Source: Icerya purchasi (Eukaryota > Arthropoda > Insecta > Hemiptera > Monophlebidae). Taken from it: a stretch of DNA of 64,000 bases. The DNA lies in assembly GCA_039619475.1 (NCBI GenBank), contig CM077116.1:278457258-278521257 (forward strand), read 5' to 3'. Made by a program: the position numbers and the translations under genes. Shown one piece after another: positions 46,285 through 56,219 of the stretch. Below the pieces are notes generated by a model, which ran no database searches, was not told the origin of the DNA, and worked only from the letters and a program-made list of their open reading frames with translations. Numbering within the stretch: position 1 is the stretch's first letter; every line of letters starts with the position of its first letter.

Positions 46285-48200
46285 AATAGTTTTATTTTTT
46301 TTAAATTAATTAGTGTATTTAACACGAATGTCGAAGTGCCAGCAGGGAAGACTGCGAAGCAGATAATACCTTTTACTCGTTTCGGTCACGTTCAAACTAA
46401 TTAATAGTAACGCAGAGATTTTATTTTATTTTATTCTATTTTATTTATTTATTCCCTATGTCTTATTTTCCTTCGTGATCTAGTATAGGTGCTAAAGTTT
46501 TCATTCATATCCACCTTGACATGTCCTTGCTCTATCGAGAAGAAACGTGTGGAAATTATTACTTTAACAAAAATTAAGAATTAAATATAAGTATTCACGC
46601 TAATTGTGATCTTATAGCCGGAATGGCGAAGAAAAAAAAAAAATTATTTGGGAATTGTTTTATTTCTTCACACTTTTTGATGTACTCCGTGTATTTTTAG
46701 ACTACATATTTATAATTTTTCGGTCGAAGACAATGTGTAAAGATAAGTATTTACAAATTACAATTTTTTTTTAAACTCCTTTAAGAAAGAATCTTAGGTC
46801 CGCTTTTGATTTCACGTAAAAATGATTTGTAATATACGTAACATGTTATTGTATATGTTTCAACACGGTACCGAAATATAAAATTATACCTTAAAATGGC
46901 GTAGAAATTAGTTTTTTTACGCAAAAAGGTAAAGGCTATTATTATCTGATAAAAAATTAATTAACCGTGTAAGATTTACATGTTTGAAATGTATTTGTCA
47001 GTATTAAACATATTGTATTCAGCTAAACTTTAAAATCTCGAACAAATTCCGATTTGAATTTTGTTAATGTATTATTTTTTTTATTATTGGTATGATTATT
47101 TTGTTACTGTATTGTTAAACAAAAAATACGTGACAAGTTAAATTTGAATAGAAACACCATAATTTTAAAACGTTATAAAATTTAAAAAAAAAAAAAGAAG
47201 GAAACGAAAAACATTGCAATAAACGTGGCATCCTTTTTTTATTATAATTAAAATATGCAACACATTCATTTTATAGAGAGCCATAAAATAGTAGATAAAA
47301 GAGGAGAGCCAAAAAATCGATCACATATAAAAAATAACACGGTTATGCTATTGAATAGTTTAGTGACACTAAGCGGATCTTGATAGAAGAAAGTAGTTTA
47401 TAACTACAATAAAAACATATCAGTTACCTTTGTGTGAAATTTGTATAAAATAGTTGAAATTTCTTTCTTTTTTTTTTTTTTTTTTTTTGTAATTATTAAT
47501 ATTAAATTTAATAAGGTTTTTATTATTGGTTTGTTATTCTCCAATTTAGTAACTAAATAACGATTATTTTCGGGGGAAAAAAGCAAGTAACTAAATGAGT
47601 GAATTAACTTTAATTTAAAACTCGCGTTCTATTATAAAAAGAAATAGGATGTTGAAAATTTAGCATTTTCTAGAAATAACGGTAAATTTGATTTTTGTTG
47701 CAATTTGAAATTATCACCTTTGGTCACACCCATCTCTTGTAATAGTAATGAACGCGGAACGAATGAAAATTTTAATGACTTTAATTATTAACACGTAAAT
47801 TTCAAATTTAGATAATTTTCAATGATGCAGGATGATTACGAAATGTAAGGTGATTTTAATCCAAATTGAAATTTCATAATGTTAAATGTTTTTCACGTTT
47901 CACAGGCAATTTCATCGGTAGAGAAAATAAAAATGTTATGTCTGTTACTAAATTTCAGTTTTCGAACTAGTTTATAAATTCAAATTTACTTTTCTCGTTT
48001 ACCCTACACAAATATAAATGATTATTTAAACTTTTTTCCACCGATAAATGAAATTTGATGCGAAACATTTACACGATGTATACGGAATACTTCTATTATA
48101 ATATTTGAGGAACTAAGCTGACTTGCGCATATGTCGCTATTATTAAATCGAAAATGAATTATTGTCCGTAAAACGTATTTATTATAAAGTTAAAAATATT
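46285..48200. other. Rest of intron 5
   Basis: AT-rich with no gene. A T22 run at about 47467-47488 makes a frame on the minus strand that is not credible. Confidence 0.35.
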
Positions 48201-48206
48201 TCACAG

Positions 48207-48402
48207 GAGGCGTAGTTACCCAGCACACGGTTCAGAAGATAGAGAAAAGGGAGTTCGATTTGCCGTTCGTTCATTAGGCTGGGTAGAGATAGCGGAAGAA
48301 GATCTAACACCGGAACGAAGCAGTAAAGCAGTCAATAAATGCATCGTTGATTTATCATTAGGAAGAAATGACGTCATGGATAGTGTCGGACGGTGGGGTG
48401 AT
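48207..48402 (+). CDS. Fe65: Fe65-like gene, first PTB1 exon
   Basis: The acceptor TTTCACAG and donor GAT|GTACGT bound 196 bases. After a short basic lead (RRSYPAHGSEDREK) the product reads GVRFAVRSLGWVEIAEEDLT, then PERSSKAVNKCIVDLSLGRN, then VGRWGD. It lines up with the start of PTB1 of human FE65 (CFAVRSLGWVEMTEEELAPG and RSSVAVNNCIRQLS). PTB1 of Fe65 binds CP2/LSF/LBP1, LRP-type receptors and the acetyltransferase Tip60, in the cytoplasm and nucleus. PTB2 binds the APP cytoplasmic tail; it is not in this window. Phase is kept on both sides. Confidence 0.97.
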
Positions 48403-48407
48403 GTACG

Positions 48408-48645
48408 TAATTACTGATTGTTCAATTAAAATTATCGATTTAACGATGTGACTATACGGATTTGTTGACATTTTATCTGTTACAGAAATTCTTTATATAA
48501 AGCTACTGAAAACTAAGCGCTAATAACATCACGGTAACTTTAAGCTGCACCGATATTGTTATTGACGAAATAAAAAAAAAAAAAAAAAAAAAAAAAAAGT
48601 CACTAAAAGTAATACTTCGATTAATATGTAACGTAAGACAATGCA
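48408..48645. other. Start of intron 6
   Basis: Contains a poly-A run at about 48571-48598; nothing else was seen. Confidence 0.35.
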
Positions 48646-48657
48646 ATGATTGTATCG

Positions 48658-49080
48658 CAAGGCCGTGTCCACGGGGTGGTTTTGGGGGTTAACCCCCCCC
48701 CCCCCCATGAGAACTGAAATAGTTATTATAAATACACAAAAATCTGAAAAAAATCACAAATTTAAAATAAATATTGATTATTTTTTAGGATGTTCTTACC
48801 TACTTTTAAAAGAAAAAAGAAAAAATATGCTAAATATTTTTTGGTACTTCATTAATATGTTATGCAAAATTTTTTATTACGAGTATAATTAATAACGTAT
48901 GTAATTTTTATTAATGTTCATATACGGGGTAATTCATTTATGTGAATTATTAATACATATAAATCAAAATGATGGAAATTATTAATAGTACGAATATTAG
49001 TTAAAAATGCTTTGTTATTTATAAAATAAATATGCAAAGAAAATTCCCCCCCCCCCTCCAAAATTCTGGGCACGGGTTTG
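48658..49080. mobile_element. hAT-type MITE (423 bp), a third family
   Basis: The left end CAAGGCCGTGTCCACGGG and right end CTGGGCACGGGTTTG are partly inverted, typical of hAT MITEs. TTGTATCG (48650-48657) and TTGTATCT (49081-49088) flank it, an 8-bp duplication with one change. C-runs stand just inside both ends. The interior is AT-rich and non-coding. It lies in intron 6 of the Fe65-like gene. Confidence 0.8.
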
Positions 49081-49089
49081 TTGTATCTC

Positions 49090-50020
49090 AAAAATCTTAT
49101 TCGTAATTTATTTTACGAGCCACTTTTTTTGACATTTAAATTGGTCGGTTTTTATTTCCGTTTAAAGAGTTCAATTCAAAATACATTCTATTATGCAAAG
49201 ATCTAATAATACTGATGTATCGCAAAAAACATTAGGGTAGGATGCCTTTATGAGAAAAAATTTCGGCAATTTTTATTATTTGAATTTATTTTTGTAAAAA
49301 TCAAACCAAAAAAAAAGAAAAATAAAACGGAAAAACTCTGAATAATAACATTCAAAAATTTAACCGAAAAATGCTCGGATGTTTTAATAACGCAAATTAC
49401 GGAATATTCAATTTCGTTTGTGTTGTTTTACAAAATTTTTTTTTACCATAAGCGATATTTTGAACTATTTAAATTATATGCGCGTTTACGTGTATCTTTA
49501 ATAAACATTAAATCATTTTGCCTGCTCGTTGAAAGTAAATATTTTATAATAATTTTTCTTTCTTATTTTATTTTGTACAATAAAATACTCTTCACGAATT
49601 TTAAGCTCTTCCATTTACAACGTGAATTTTTAAGGTTTAGTAGCGTGAGCTTTTAACTTGCCTTTCGCTGCGCTATATTCCTGTTATGGACTACGTTATG
49701 AAATAGTTGTTTTTAATTGGCATCATTGTTGCTTGTTAAAATTATAGTCAAACTTTTCCAAGTAGCCGCGTAAGTTTTAATATTTCATTTCGTGGATTTT
49801 GTAATTTTTCAATAAATAGTATAGCAAAATTTAATGCTGAATGATAATACTTAAAAATTCGAGTGTAAATTTCCTCACGGAATTTGAAAGATTGCGCATT
49901 TTATTTATTTTTACTGTTTGATTTTTCCTTCACTGGCAGATGTAAAAATTTTGCTAGAATGTGATTAATCACATATTTTGAAATAAATTAATATATTCGT
50001 AAATACTAATTTTTAAAATA
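49090..50020. other. Rest of intron 6
   Basis: No feature beyond AT-rich sequence. A frame at 49420-49656 has no domain. Confidence 0.35.
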
Positions 50021-50029
50021 CCGATGCAG

Positions 50030-50157
50030 GGAAAGCACTTATTTATGGATTTGGATGAGGGAGCTTTAAAATTAATTGATCCGGAAAGTTTGACTTTATT
50101 AAATACCCAACCAATTCATACAATACGAGTTTGGGGTGTTGGTAGAGACAACGGCAG
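50030..50157 (+). CDS. Fe65: Fe65-like gene, second PTB1 exon
   Basis: The acceptor GATGCAG and donor GGCAG|GTATGT bound 128 bases. The product reads GKHLFMDLDEGALKLIDPES, then LTLLNTQPIHTIRVWGVGRD and NG. This matches the middle of human FE65 PTB1 (LLLQLEDETLKLVEPQSQ and QPIISIRVWGVGRDSGRDFA) almost without gaps. The exon ends with two bases of an Arg or Ser codon. The next exon should start with one base followed by codons like DFAYVARD. I looked for it across the remaining 13.8 kb on the + strand and did not find it, so the following intron is at least that long or the exon is diverged. Confidence 0.97.
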
Positions 50158-50486
50158 GTATGTATTTCATCATCGATTTGTTACAAGAAGAGATTAAAAA
50201 TTTATGTTAAATTTATTTTTATATCTACCGGATAGTAATAAATAATATTAATTACGGAACATAAATAATTATTATATTATGAAACTCGACTTTAACTGAT
50301 AGTATTTTACTTAATAAACTAGTTAGGCAACTTTGTTGCATTTATACATATATATCAAGTAAACTTTTATTTACGTATAAATTTCCCGATAAATTTGTCC
50401 TACAAATAATTACATTAATACTATAGTATGAAAGAAAACACGATGTTATATATTTGTCAATGACTAACTTGTTCAACTCTGTTTTA

Positions 50487-51380
50487 CTTGTTCATTTCTT
50501 CTTCTTCTTCCTTCTACCCTCGAGAGAGTGTGCTGGTATTATGAAACTGCCACATTTATCACGGTTCCCCATGTTGATCTGTCTTCAGCTACCCCATTAA
50601 TTCCTCATGTAGGCTCAAACCAGTTAATGATTTTAATTGGTCGACCCAACGTATTCTTCGTCTACCTTTTGTCCTCTTCCCGTTTCTTTTTCGAGTAATA
50701 ATCTGACGTTGTAGAGAGTTTACGTCACGCGCCACATGTCCGGAAAAACTTAAACCTTTTTCTTTTCTGTATATCTAGCTTATTTAAAATGTAAGCAATC
50801 GTTTTACAGCCCATCCATGATATTCTTAACAATTTCCTATACGCCCACATTTCAAAAATTCATCAATTCCGTTGATCCTCCCACAGTAAGAGACCACAGG
50901 TTTCGCCTGCATATGTGGCGATTGGAAAAATTAGACAATTTAACAAACTCGACTTTGTGTTCAATGACAAAGCGGTGTCTTTCCAAATCTTCGTCAGTCT
51001 AATGACTGCATTGCGCGCTGAAGTTAGTCGCCATTTTATGTCTGGTAGACAGCTTCCATTTGTAGTTAATATTAATCCGAGATATATGAAATTATCCACA
51101 ACATCAAGTCCACATAGTCTATCATGTTTGACCTTGTCATTCCTGTCTATTATCGTAATTTTAGTTTTAGTTCTATTTATAAGTAGTCCATAATCTCTAC
51201 ACTGATCTAATCTTTCCATAAAGGAGAATCATCTTTTCTTTGGAGCTACTTATAATAACGATGTCAGCGGCATATCGCAAATTATTAATTCTTTAGCTAC
51301 CCACTACGATGCCATCGTTCCAATCATTCAATGTTAGCCGCGTAGCTTTTTCCATACACGGATTATTTGAATATCGTTGG
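50487..51380 (-). pseudogene. Non-LTR ORF2 relic, RT C-terminal part with AAG-type tail
   Basis: The minus strand reads LDQCRDYGLLINRTKTKITI, then VVDNFIYLGLILTTNGSCLP, then WRLTSARNAVIRLTKIWKDT and FPIATYAGETCGL. This is the RT thumb of RTE/CR1-type elements (canonical GL-IN--KTK-M...DNF-YLG--I...AM--L-KIWKD...TYGAETW). A later part to 50510, in other frames, is decayed. The 3' end is an AAG repeat (CTTCTTCTTC on + at 50499-50511). Inactive. It lies beyond the last Fe65-like exon, probably in its next intron. Confidence 0.75.
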
Positions 51381-51613
51381 GAACTTTTTCAGTAAATTAG
51401 TTTTAATGAAAAATAAAATTATAACGTATTGTATGTTCAAATTTGAAAATATAATGAAAGTTGAAAAAGTTGAATTTATACAATCGAGTATTTTCGTATA
51501 AGAAGAAAAAAATGAAAGTAGCAGAAATCAAAAAAGAAAAAAAAAAAAGAAAAACAGCTGTTATCTTATTATTTTTACAAATTGTGTTAATATTACGCAA
51601 GCAAATATGCTCA

Positions 51614-52680
51614 CAGTTCCGGCCTTAGTTCTTTTGGCGACCCTAGGCAAATTTTGATTGGGCACTTATTTAGGGGCAGCGTTTTTTTTTCTTTATTGTG
51701 TTAAAAGTACATCGTTCAAAGCATTTAATTTCGATGGCTAAATGTTATCGATATACTTTCACTTTTTTAACCCAAGCGCTCTAAAATGTAACATTTCAAA
51801 TTTTAATCTTCATAATAAAAATATTAGTAATACACTTTAAGCTATTAATTCGATCATCTAAAAACAAAGTAATTCGTGACCCTTATCTTTCACGAAATTG
51901 TAATCTGTTAACTGAAACTTTAGAAAACCCCACTAGAGTTCTAAGTACTCAATTTTATATGATCTCATCTTTATTCATTTAATTTTGAAAGTTTATGAAT
52001 ACTTAACAGCGTTACGATAATATTACAAAAAATTCATTGTGTTTTTAGTTTCATGTATATTAATTACAGTACATTTATTATTTATTATAAAATAGAAGTA
52101 AACAATTAAAACCCATCTTAAAAGTTTTACTTACAAATCAAAACTCACTTTTCCCGCGTTTTATTCGTAAAGCCCTCTATTATACTAGAAATGTCAAGCT
52201 TCAGTGCTAATTCATTTTCAACGAATTACCTAAATTCGAGAATAGCTCTTGTAACATGGCGTTGATCTTACACATGGTTTCATTAGGATTTAAAAAAATT
52301 TCTAGCTACTGTGACTCGTGTTGTTAACAATAGTATCCTCGTTGCGATTCATACATTTGGGTACAAATTTTCCAGTCTTGTTTGATGAAATTCAGTATTA
52401 AGACCAACCTAATTTCATTTTCAAGTTTTCCATTAACAACCAGAGTTCTGATACTTACCAGTTCTTCGCACAAAACTAACCTATTGATGTCATATTTTGA
52501 ATTAGTGAGGTTCTTTTCAAGATTTTTACAACCCCCGGATAGACCGCGTTTATCATGAAAACATCCTCGTAGTTCTAAATAAGTATTAAACTGTCTTAAT
52601 CTTTCATTGACCAATGCTAAAACCATATCTAAATCGAACAATCAGTATGAAACTTTTTATGCAGACTATAAAATAGGGAA
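51614..52680 (-). pseudogene. hAT relic with ZMYM1-like transposase, minus strand
   Basis: The edge at 51614 reads CAGTTCCGGCCTTAGTTC, a typical end of this hAT group. From the other side, the minus strand first reads LDMVLALVNERLRQFNTYLE and GCKNLEKNLTNSKYDI, the middle of a DUF4371/ZMYM1-like transposase. Then, after stops and shifts near 52330-52250, it reads ENELALKLDISSIIEGFTNK and TREK, the C-terminal tail. The catalytic N-terminal half is missing and no second end is found. Confidence 0.7.
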
Positions 52681-52689
52681 CAGAGAGAC

Positions 52690-53530
52690 TTGTACAGTTA
52701 CGGAAGAAGCAAACAAGTGAAATGAAGGCACAAGATAATTAAAAAAACAATGAACAAACAAAATAAGCTAGTATTTGAAGTAAGTAGTAAACAGGAAATA
52801 GTCGATGAAGAAATATGAGAAAAGATAGGGAAGTTCGAAAAGGGGATAATAAAATATGAACATAAAAGAAGTAATAATTTAAAAGAGTCAAAATAGTGGC
52901 TGTGGAGATAACGTATAATAAAATCGTGTTTATTTAATATTTTTAATAATTTCTGAAAGAGAGCGGTTATTTATTTATTTTTTTTTTGTAATGTTAATAA
53001 AAATTATCAATTGAAAACGATATTAGGTTCCTCTTTTAAAAGTCTTGTTAACTATTTATAGAAAAGGAATTATAATTTTGTTCTAATGAGTATGTGATAG
53101 CAGAGTTGGCAGTGTGTCTTCTATTTGAGATAACACTCAGTTTAGAAGGGGATTTATACTTTTGTTTTTTCTAAGGTTCGGGAAAACTTCTCGCTTAATA
53201 TCATAAAATATTAAATCATTTATTAATTATCCAAATACATTTTTTTTGTTTAATTGTAACACTCGTGTTTTAAAGTTTTATTAATCTTATAAATTTTTTT
53301 CGGTAAGTTATCAAAAGTATTGTACAGTTTTAGAAATGTATAAATAATAATTTAAATACGTGAACAGCAACCGCATTCAATTTTACATTTAATAAATAAA
53401 TTCGACCCGGTACTAAACTGTTTTTGGCGTCTCCGTAATAGTCATTCACAAAAAAAATTATTCCCAAAAGGAATTCCGAAAAACGAAGAAAAATCATATG
53501 TTTCTCAGATTTATTATATTAATGATAAAT
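52690..53530. other. Non-coding stretch
   Basis: AT-rich, with no gene or repeat recognised. Confidence 0.35.
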
Positions 53531-53535
53531 AATTA

Positions 53536-54400
53536 GTGAAAAAATTTCTTCCGCAGACCCTAATTAGACAGGAATTCCATAGTGCTATCAATTCTCAACT
53601 TCCATCTCATATAACCGTATTTACAGATGGTTCGAAGAGTTCGGATGGTGTCGGTGCCTCTTTTATCCTCCCAGATTTTGACTTTTCAGAATCTTTTCCT
53701 CTGCCTTCTTTCTGTTCTATATTCGTAAACGTATTAATGCCTATCCTACGTTCCATCTCCCTCTAAATTCTTAATTATATTAGACTCCATGACCGCGCCC
53801 TTCAGGCCATCTGTTCTCCCCTACCTGATCATTCCTGTGATTTTATTATTCTCCGTTTTCACTCACTTATCCACGTTCTTTCTTCTCTCCATTTCATTCA
53901 AATTGATTTGCTGTAGGTTCCCAGCCATTCCGGCATCTTTGTGATCATGAAACGGCGGATTCATTGGTGCTCGGGTTGCTGCTTCTTTCTACCCTTTTTT
54001 AAAAAAAAACCATCCTCTAATCTTCTTCCGCTGTATAAAAATGTTCATCTTACGTGGTTCTCTCTGTTTCTTTCACTTCGTCGTTCTGTTATTATCTCCA
54101 TTACTCGTCTGCGCTTTAGCCATATTCTATTATCTTCTTCCCGTCTTCGTTGTTCATTGGTTTATTCTCCATATTGTCCTTTCCACCCAAATGAAGAGCA
54201 TGTTTGCAATGCTGATCATGTGTTCTTTGAGTATTCATCTCTTTCAATCGAGCGTTCTCCTTTCTATTCCAATATGCTGCGAATTAGTATTCCTACACCG
54301 CATTATGCCTCCTATATCCTATCTTTTTCTTCTCCACATATCGTTCCTATTGTTTGTTCCTTCCTACTAACAATATCTGACGGCATCAAAATATAACCGA
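53536..54400 (+). pseudogene. Non-LTR retrotransposon RNase H and C-terminal relic
   Basis: The + strand reads ITVFTDGSKSSDGVGASFIL (first RNase H Asp and Gly-rich strand), then FPLPSFCSIF where the Glu-containing helix should follow but is lost. In broken frames it goes on to VPSHSGIF, and then ITRLRFSHILLSSSRLRCSL, PNEEHVCNADHVFFEYSSLS and IERSPFY. The last phrases are the C-terminal C...H motif region. The same family is at 10880-11460 (+) and 27594-28130 (minus). Inactive. Confidence 0.75.
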
Positions 54401-54439
54401 TTCATTTCTCTTTCTACTTGTTTCCAGGTAAAGGTCCCT

Positions 54440-54682
54440 GATTATCACCCCCCCTCCCACAAAAAAAAATTACTGCAGGACTCTTACTTTAAATAAAAAG
54501 AAACTTCTTTTTTACTAACCCCCTGTTAAAGATGCAGAAAAAACTCAAAATTAAATCTATAGATAAAATTTATACAAATCTTTTATAGCATAAATTAAGT
54601 TTCTGTTATAACAAATTTTTTCGTAGATCCTTTGGTTCTAGAGGGGGTGTCCCCTATTTTATCCCCCGTGGATCCGCCACTG
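54440..54682. mobile_element. Partial hAT-type element, right end only
   Basis: The right end CCCCCGTGGATCCGCCACTG is the inverted form of the hAT end CAGTGGCGGATCCACGG. C-rich sequence at 54449-54462 may be its left part, but no left end or 8-bp duplication could be found. Confidence 0.55.
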
Positions 54683-54982
54683 TTGTTAAACAATCGAATA
54701 AATAAAAAAAATGTAAGAGGGAAACATTGTAAATATTAGCATGATAAATACTGATTTTTGAAAATAAAAATCACCCTGTAAATGTACATAAAGTTTATTC
54801 AAGATTGCGACGGTATTTCTATTGTAATTGCGAAGAGTTATAAATGCATTCCAATTTAGTACCGGCCTAATTTATCAACAAGTGTTTTTAGTTTTAATTG
54901 TACCACGAATATTATGTATATGTATATGGGATAGTTTTATGTATATACATATATGTATGTGTATATATGCATATATATATAT

Positions 54983-55289
54983 ATTAATTACAACGTAATT
55001 TTTAGGCTACCCCCATTAGAAAAAATCTTCCAATTTTATGTAACGTTTGTTATATTTTATAGAATTTTTGTGATTGTTATTTAAAAAATGTCACAATTTT
55101 AATTAATGAAAGTTAAATGTTAGGACAGGATTTTTGTGATTATGTTATTTTTTGTGTGTGTTGATGCCAGTAAGAATTACGTTGTAAATTTTGATCATTT
55201 TTACAAGGTAAAGAAGAGAAAGAGACAGAAATGATAGTAAGAGGGGTCACACGGGGCACAGTCCCTTGCGAGGCCAAAACGGCCGAGTT
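54983..55289. repeat. Dispersed repeat inside a TA microsatellite, copy B
   Basis: Second copy of the family at 39742-40099, with the same ends (ATTAATTACAACGTAATT and CCCTTGCGAGGCCAAAACGG) and a shorter middle. On the left it abuts (TA)n. On the right, TATAT leads straight into the element at 55296. The hairpin arm is partly decayed here (GGGGCACAGTCCC). Confidence 0.8.
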
Positions 55290-55295
55290 ATATAT

Positions 55296-56218
55296 TGGCA
55301 CAAGAGGTATCACAAGTCGGATTTTTTTTTTTTTCTGTTCTTCCGCATTTTGAAAACTAAGGTCCTTTCTGATCAAAATGAGACCAATTCGAACCCACTA
55401 TCTCTAAAATTCACGATTTTGTAGGCATTTTAATTTTCAGTAGTGAAAAATCAAATTTTGAGAAAATCGAGTTAAAAAAAAAAAACAAGGAAAATTCACT
55501 ACAATTATTATTTTTTTTCTATCAATTTCCGAAAAAAGTTGAAAACCGTGACTAATACATTGTTTTTAATTCCCCTACCAATAAAATAAATTTATTAAAA
55601 GGTATTTTGAATATTGGATGGTAATGAGTTTAAAGAAAAAACAAAACTTTTAAAAAATTCTACTGAATTATATAAAAGTAAATTTTTTTCCAATCTATTA
55701 TTTACATAATTCTTATAACATTTTCAAAATTAATGATTTCATGAAAGAATAAAGGAATAGAGAAACTGAACAACAGAAATTCGCCATACCGAATCGAAAT
55801 TCAAATTATCTCGTTCATTACTATCACTCGCAGTATCTGAATCTTCTGTTCCATAGGTTTCTTCTCCTCTTTCGAAATACTCTTCTACCAGTTTTTGAAT
55901 GCATTGTACATCGCATTCATCGAAATATTCATGAAAGCAGCATTATTATCACGAAATGTTGAGCACAGATAGAAATGAAGTGATTAGGCGCGCAGAAAAG
56001 ACACCAGCGACTTGTGGTACCATTTTCAAATCCAAAGTCGGCAACTTCAAATCCGTTTTTCTCCCACTTCCCGGCTGAAATCGTGCGTTTGTCACCGTGT
56101 AGTCCACATGTTTAACCATTAGAATTCGCAAAAAAACGATTTTTGATATTTTTGACTTTCGTTCATGTTCCTAACTCGAAAACTTGTTTTCCGACTTGTG
56201 GTACCTTTTGTTGTGCCA
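55296..56218 (-). mobile_element. DNA transposon relic with ends TGGCACAA...AGGTAYCACAAGTCGGA
   Basis: The left end TGGCACAAGAGGTATCACAA is matched, inverted, by the right end CGACTTGTGGTACCTTTTGT followed by TGTGCCA. The motif CGACTTGTGGTACC occurs a third time inside, at 56008-56021. A broken minus-strand frame (56131 to about 55790) reads FQPGSGRKTDLKLPTLDLKM, then VPQVAGVFSARL, then, after a stop, an acidic stretch (EDSDTASDSNERDNL). The KM-x-QVAGVFS phrase loosely recalls P-element/THAP9-type transposases, but this is weak. No target duplication is visible. (TA)n lies on both sides. Inactive. Confidence 0.55.
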
Positions 56219-56219
56219 G

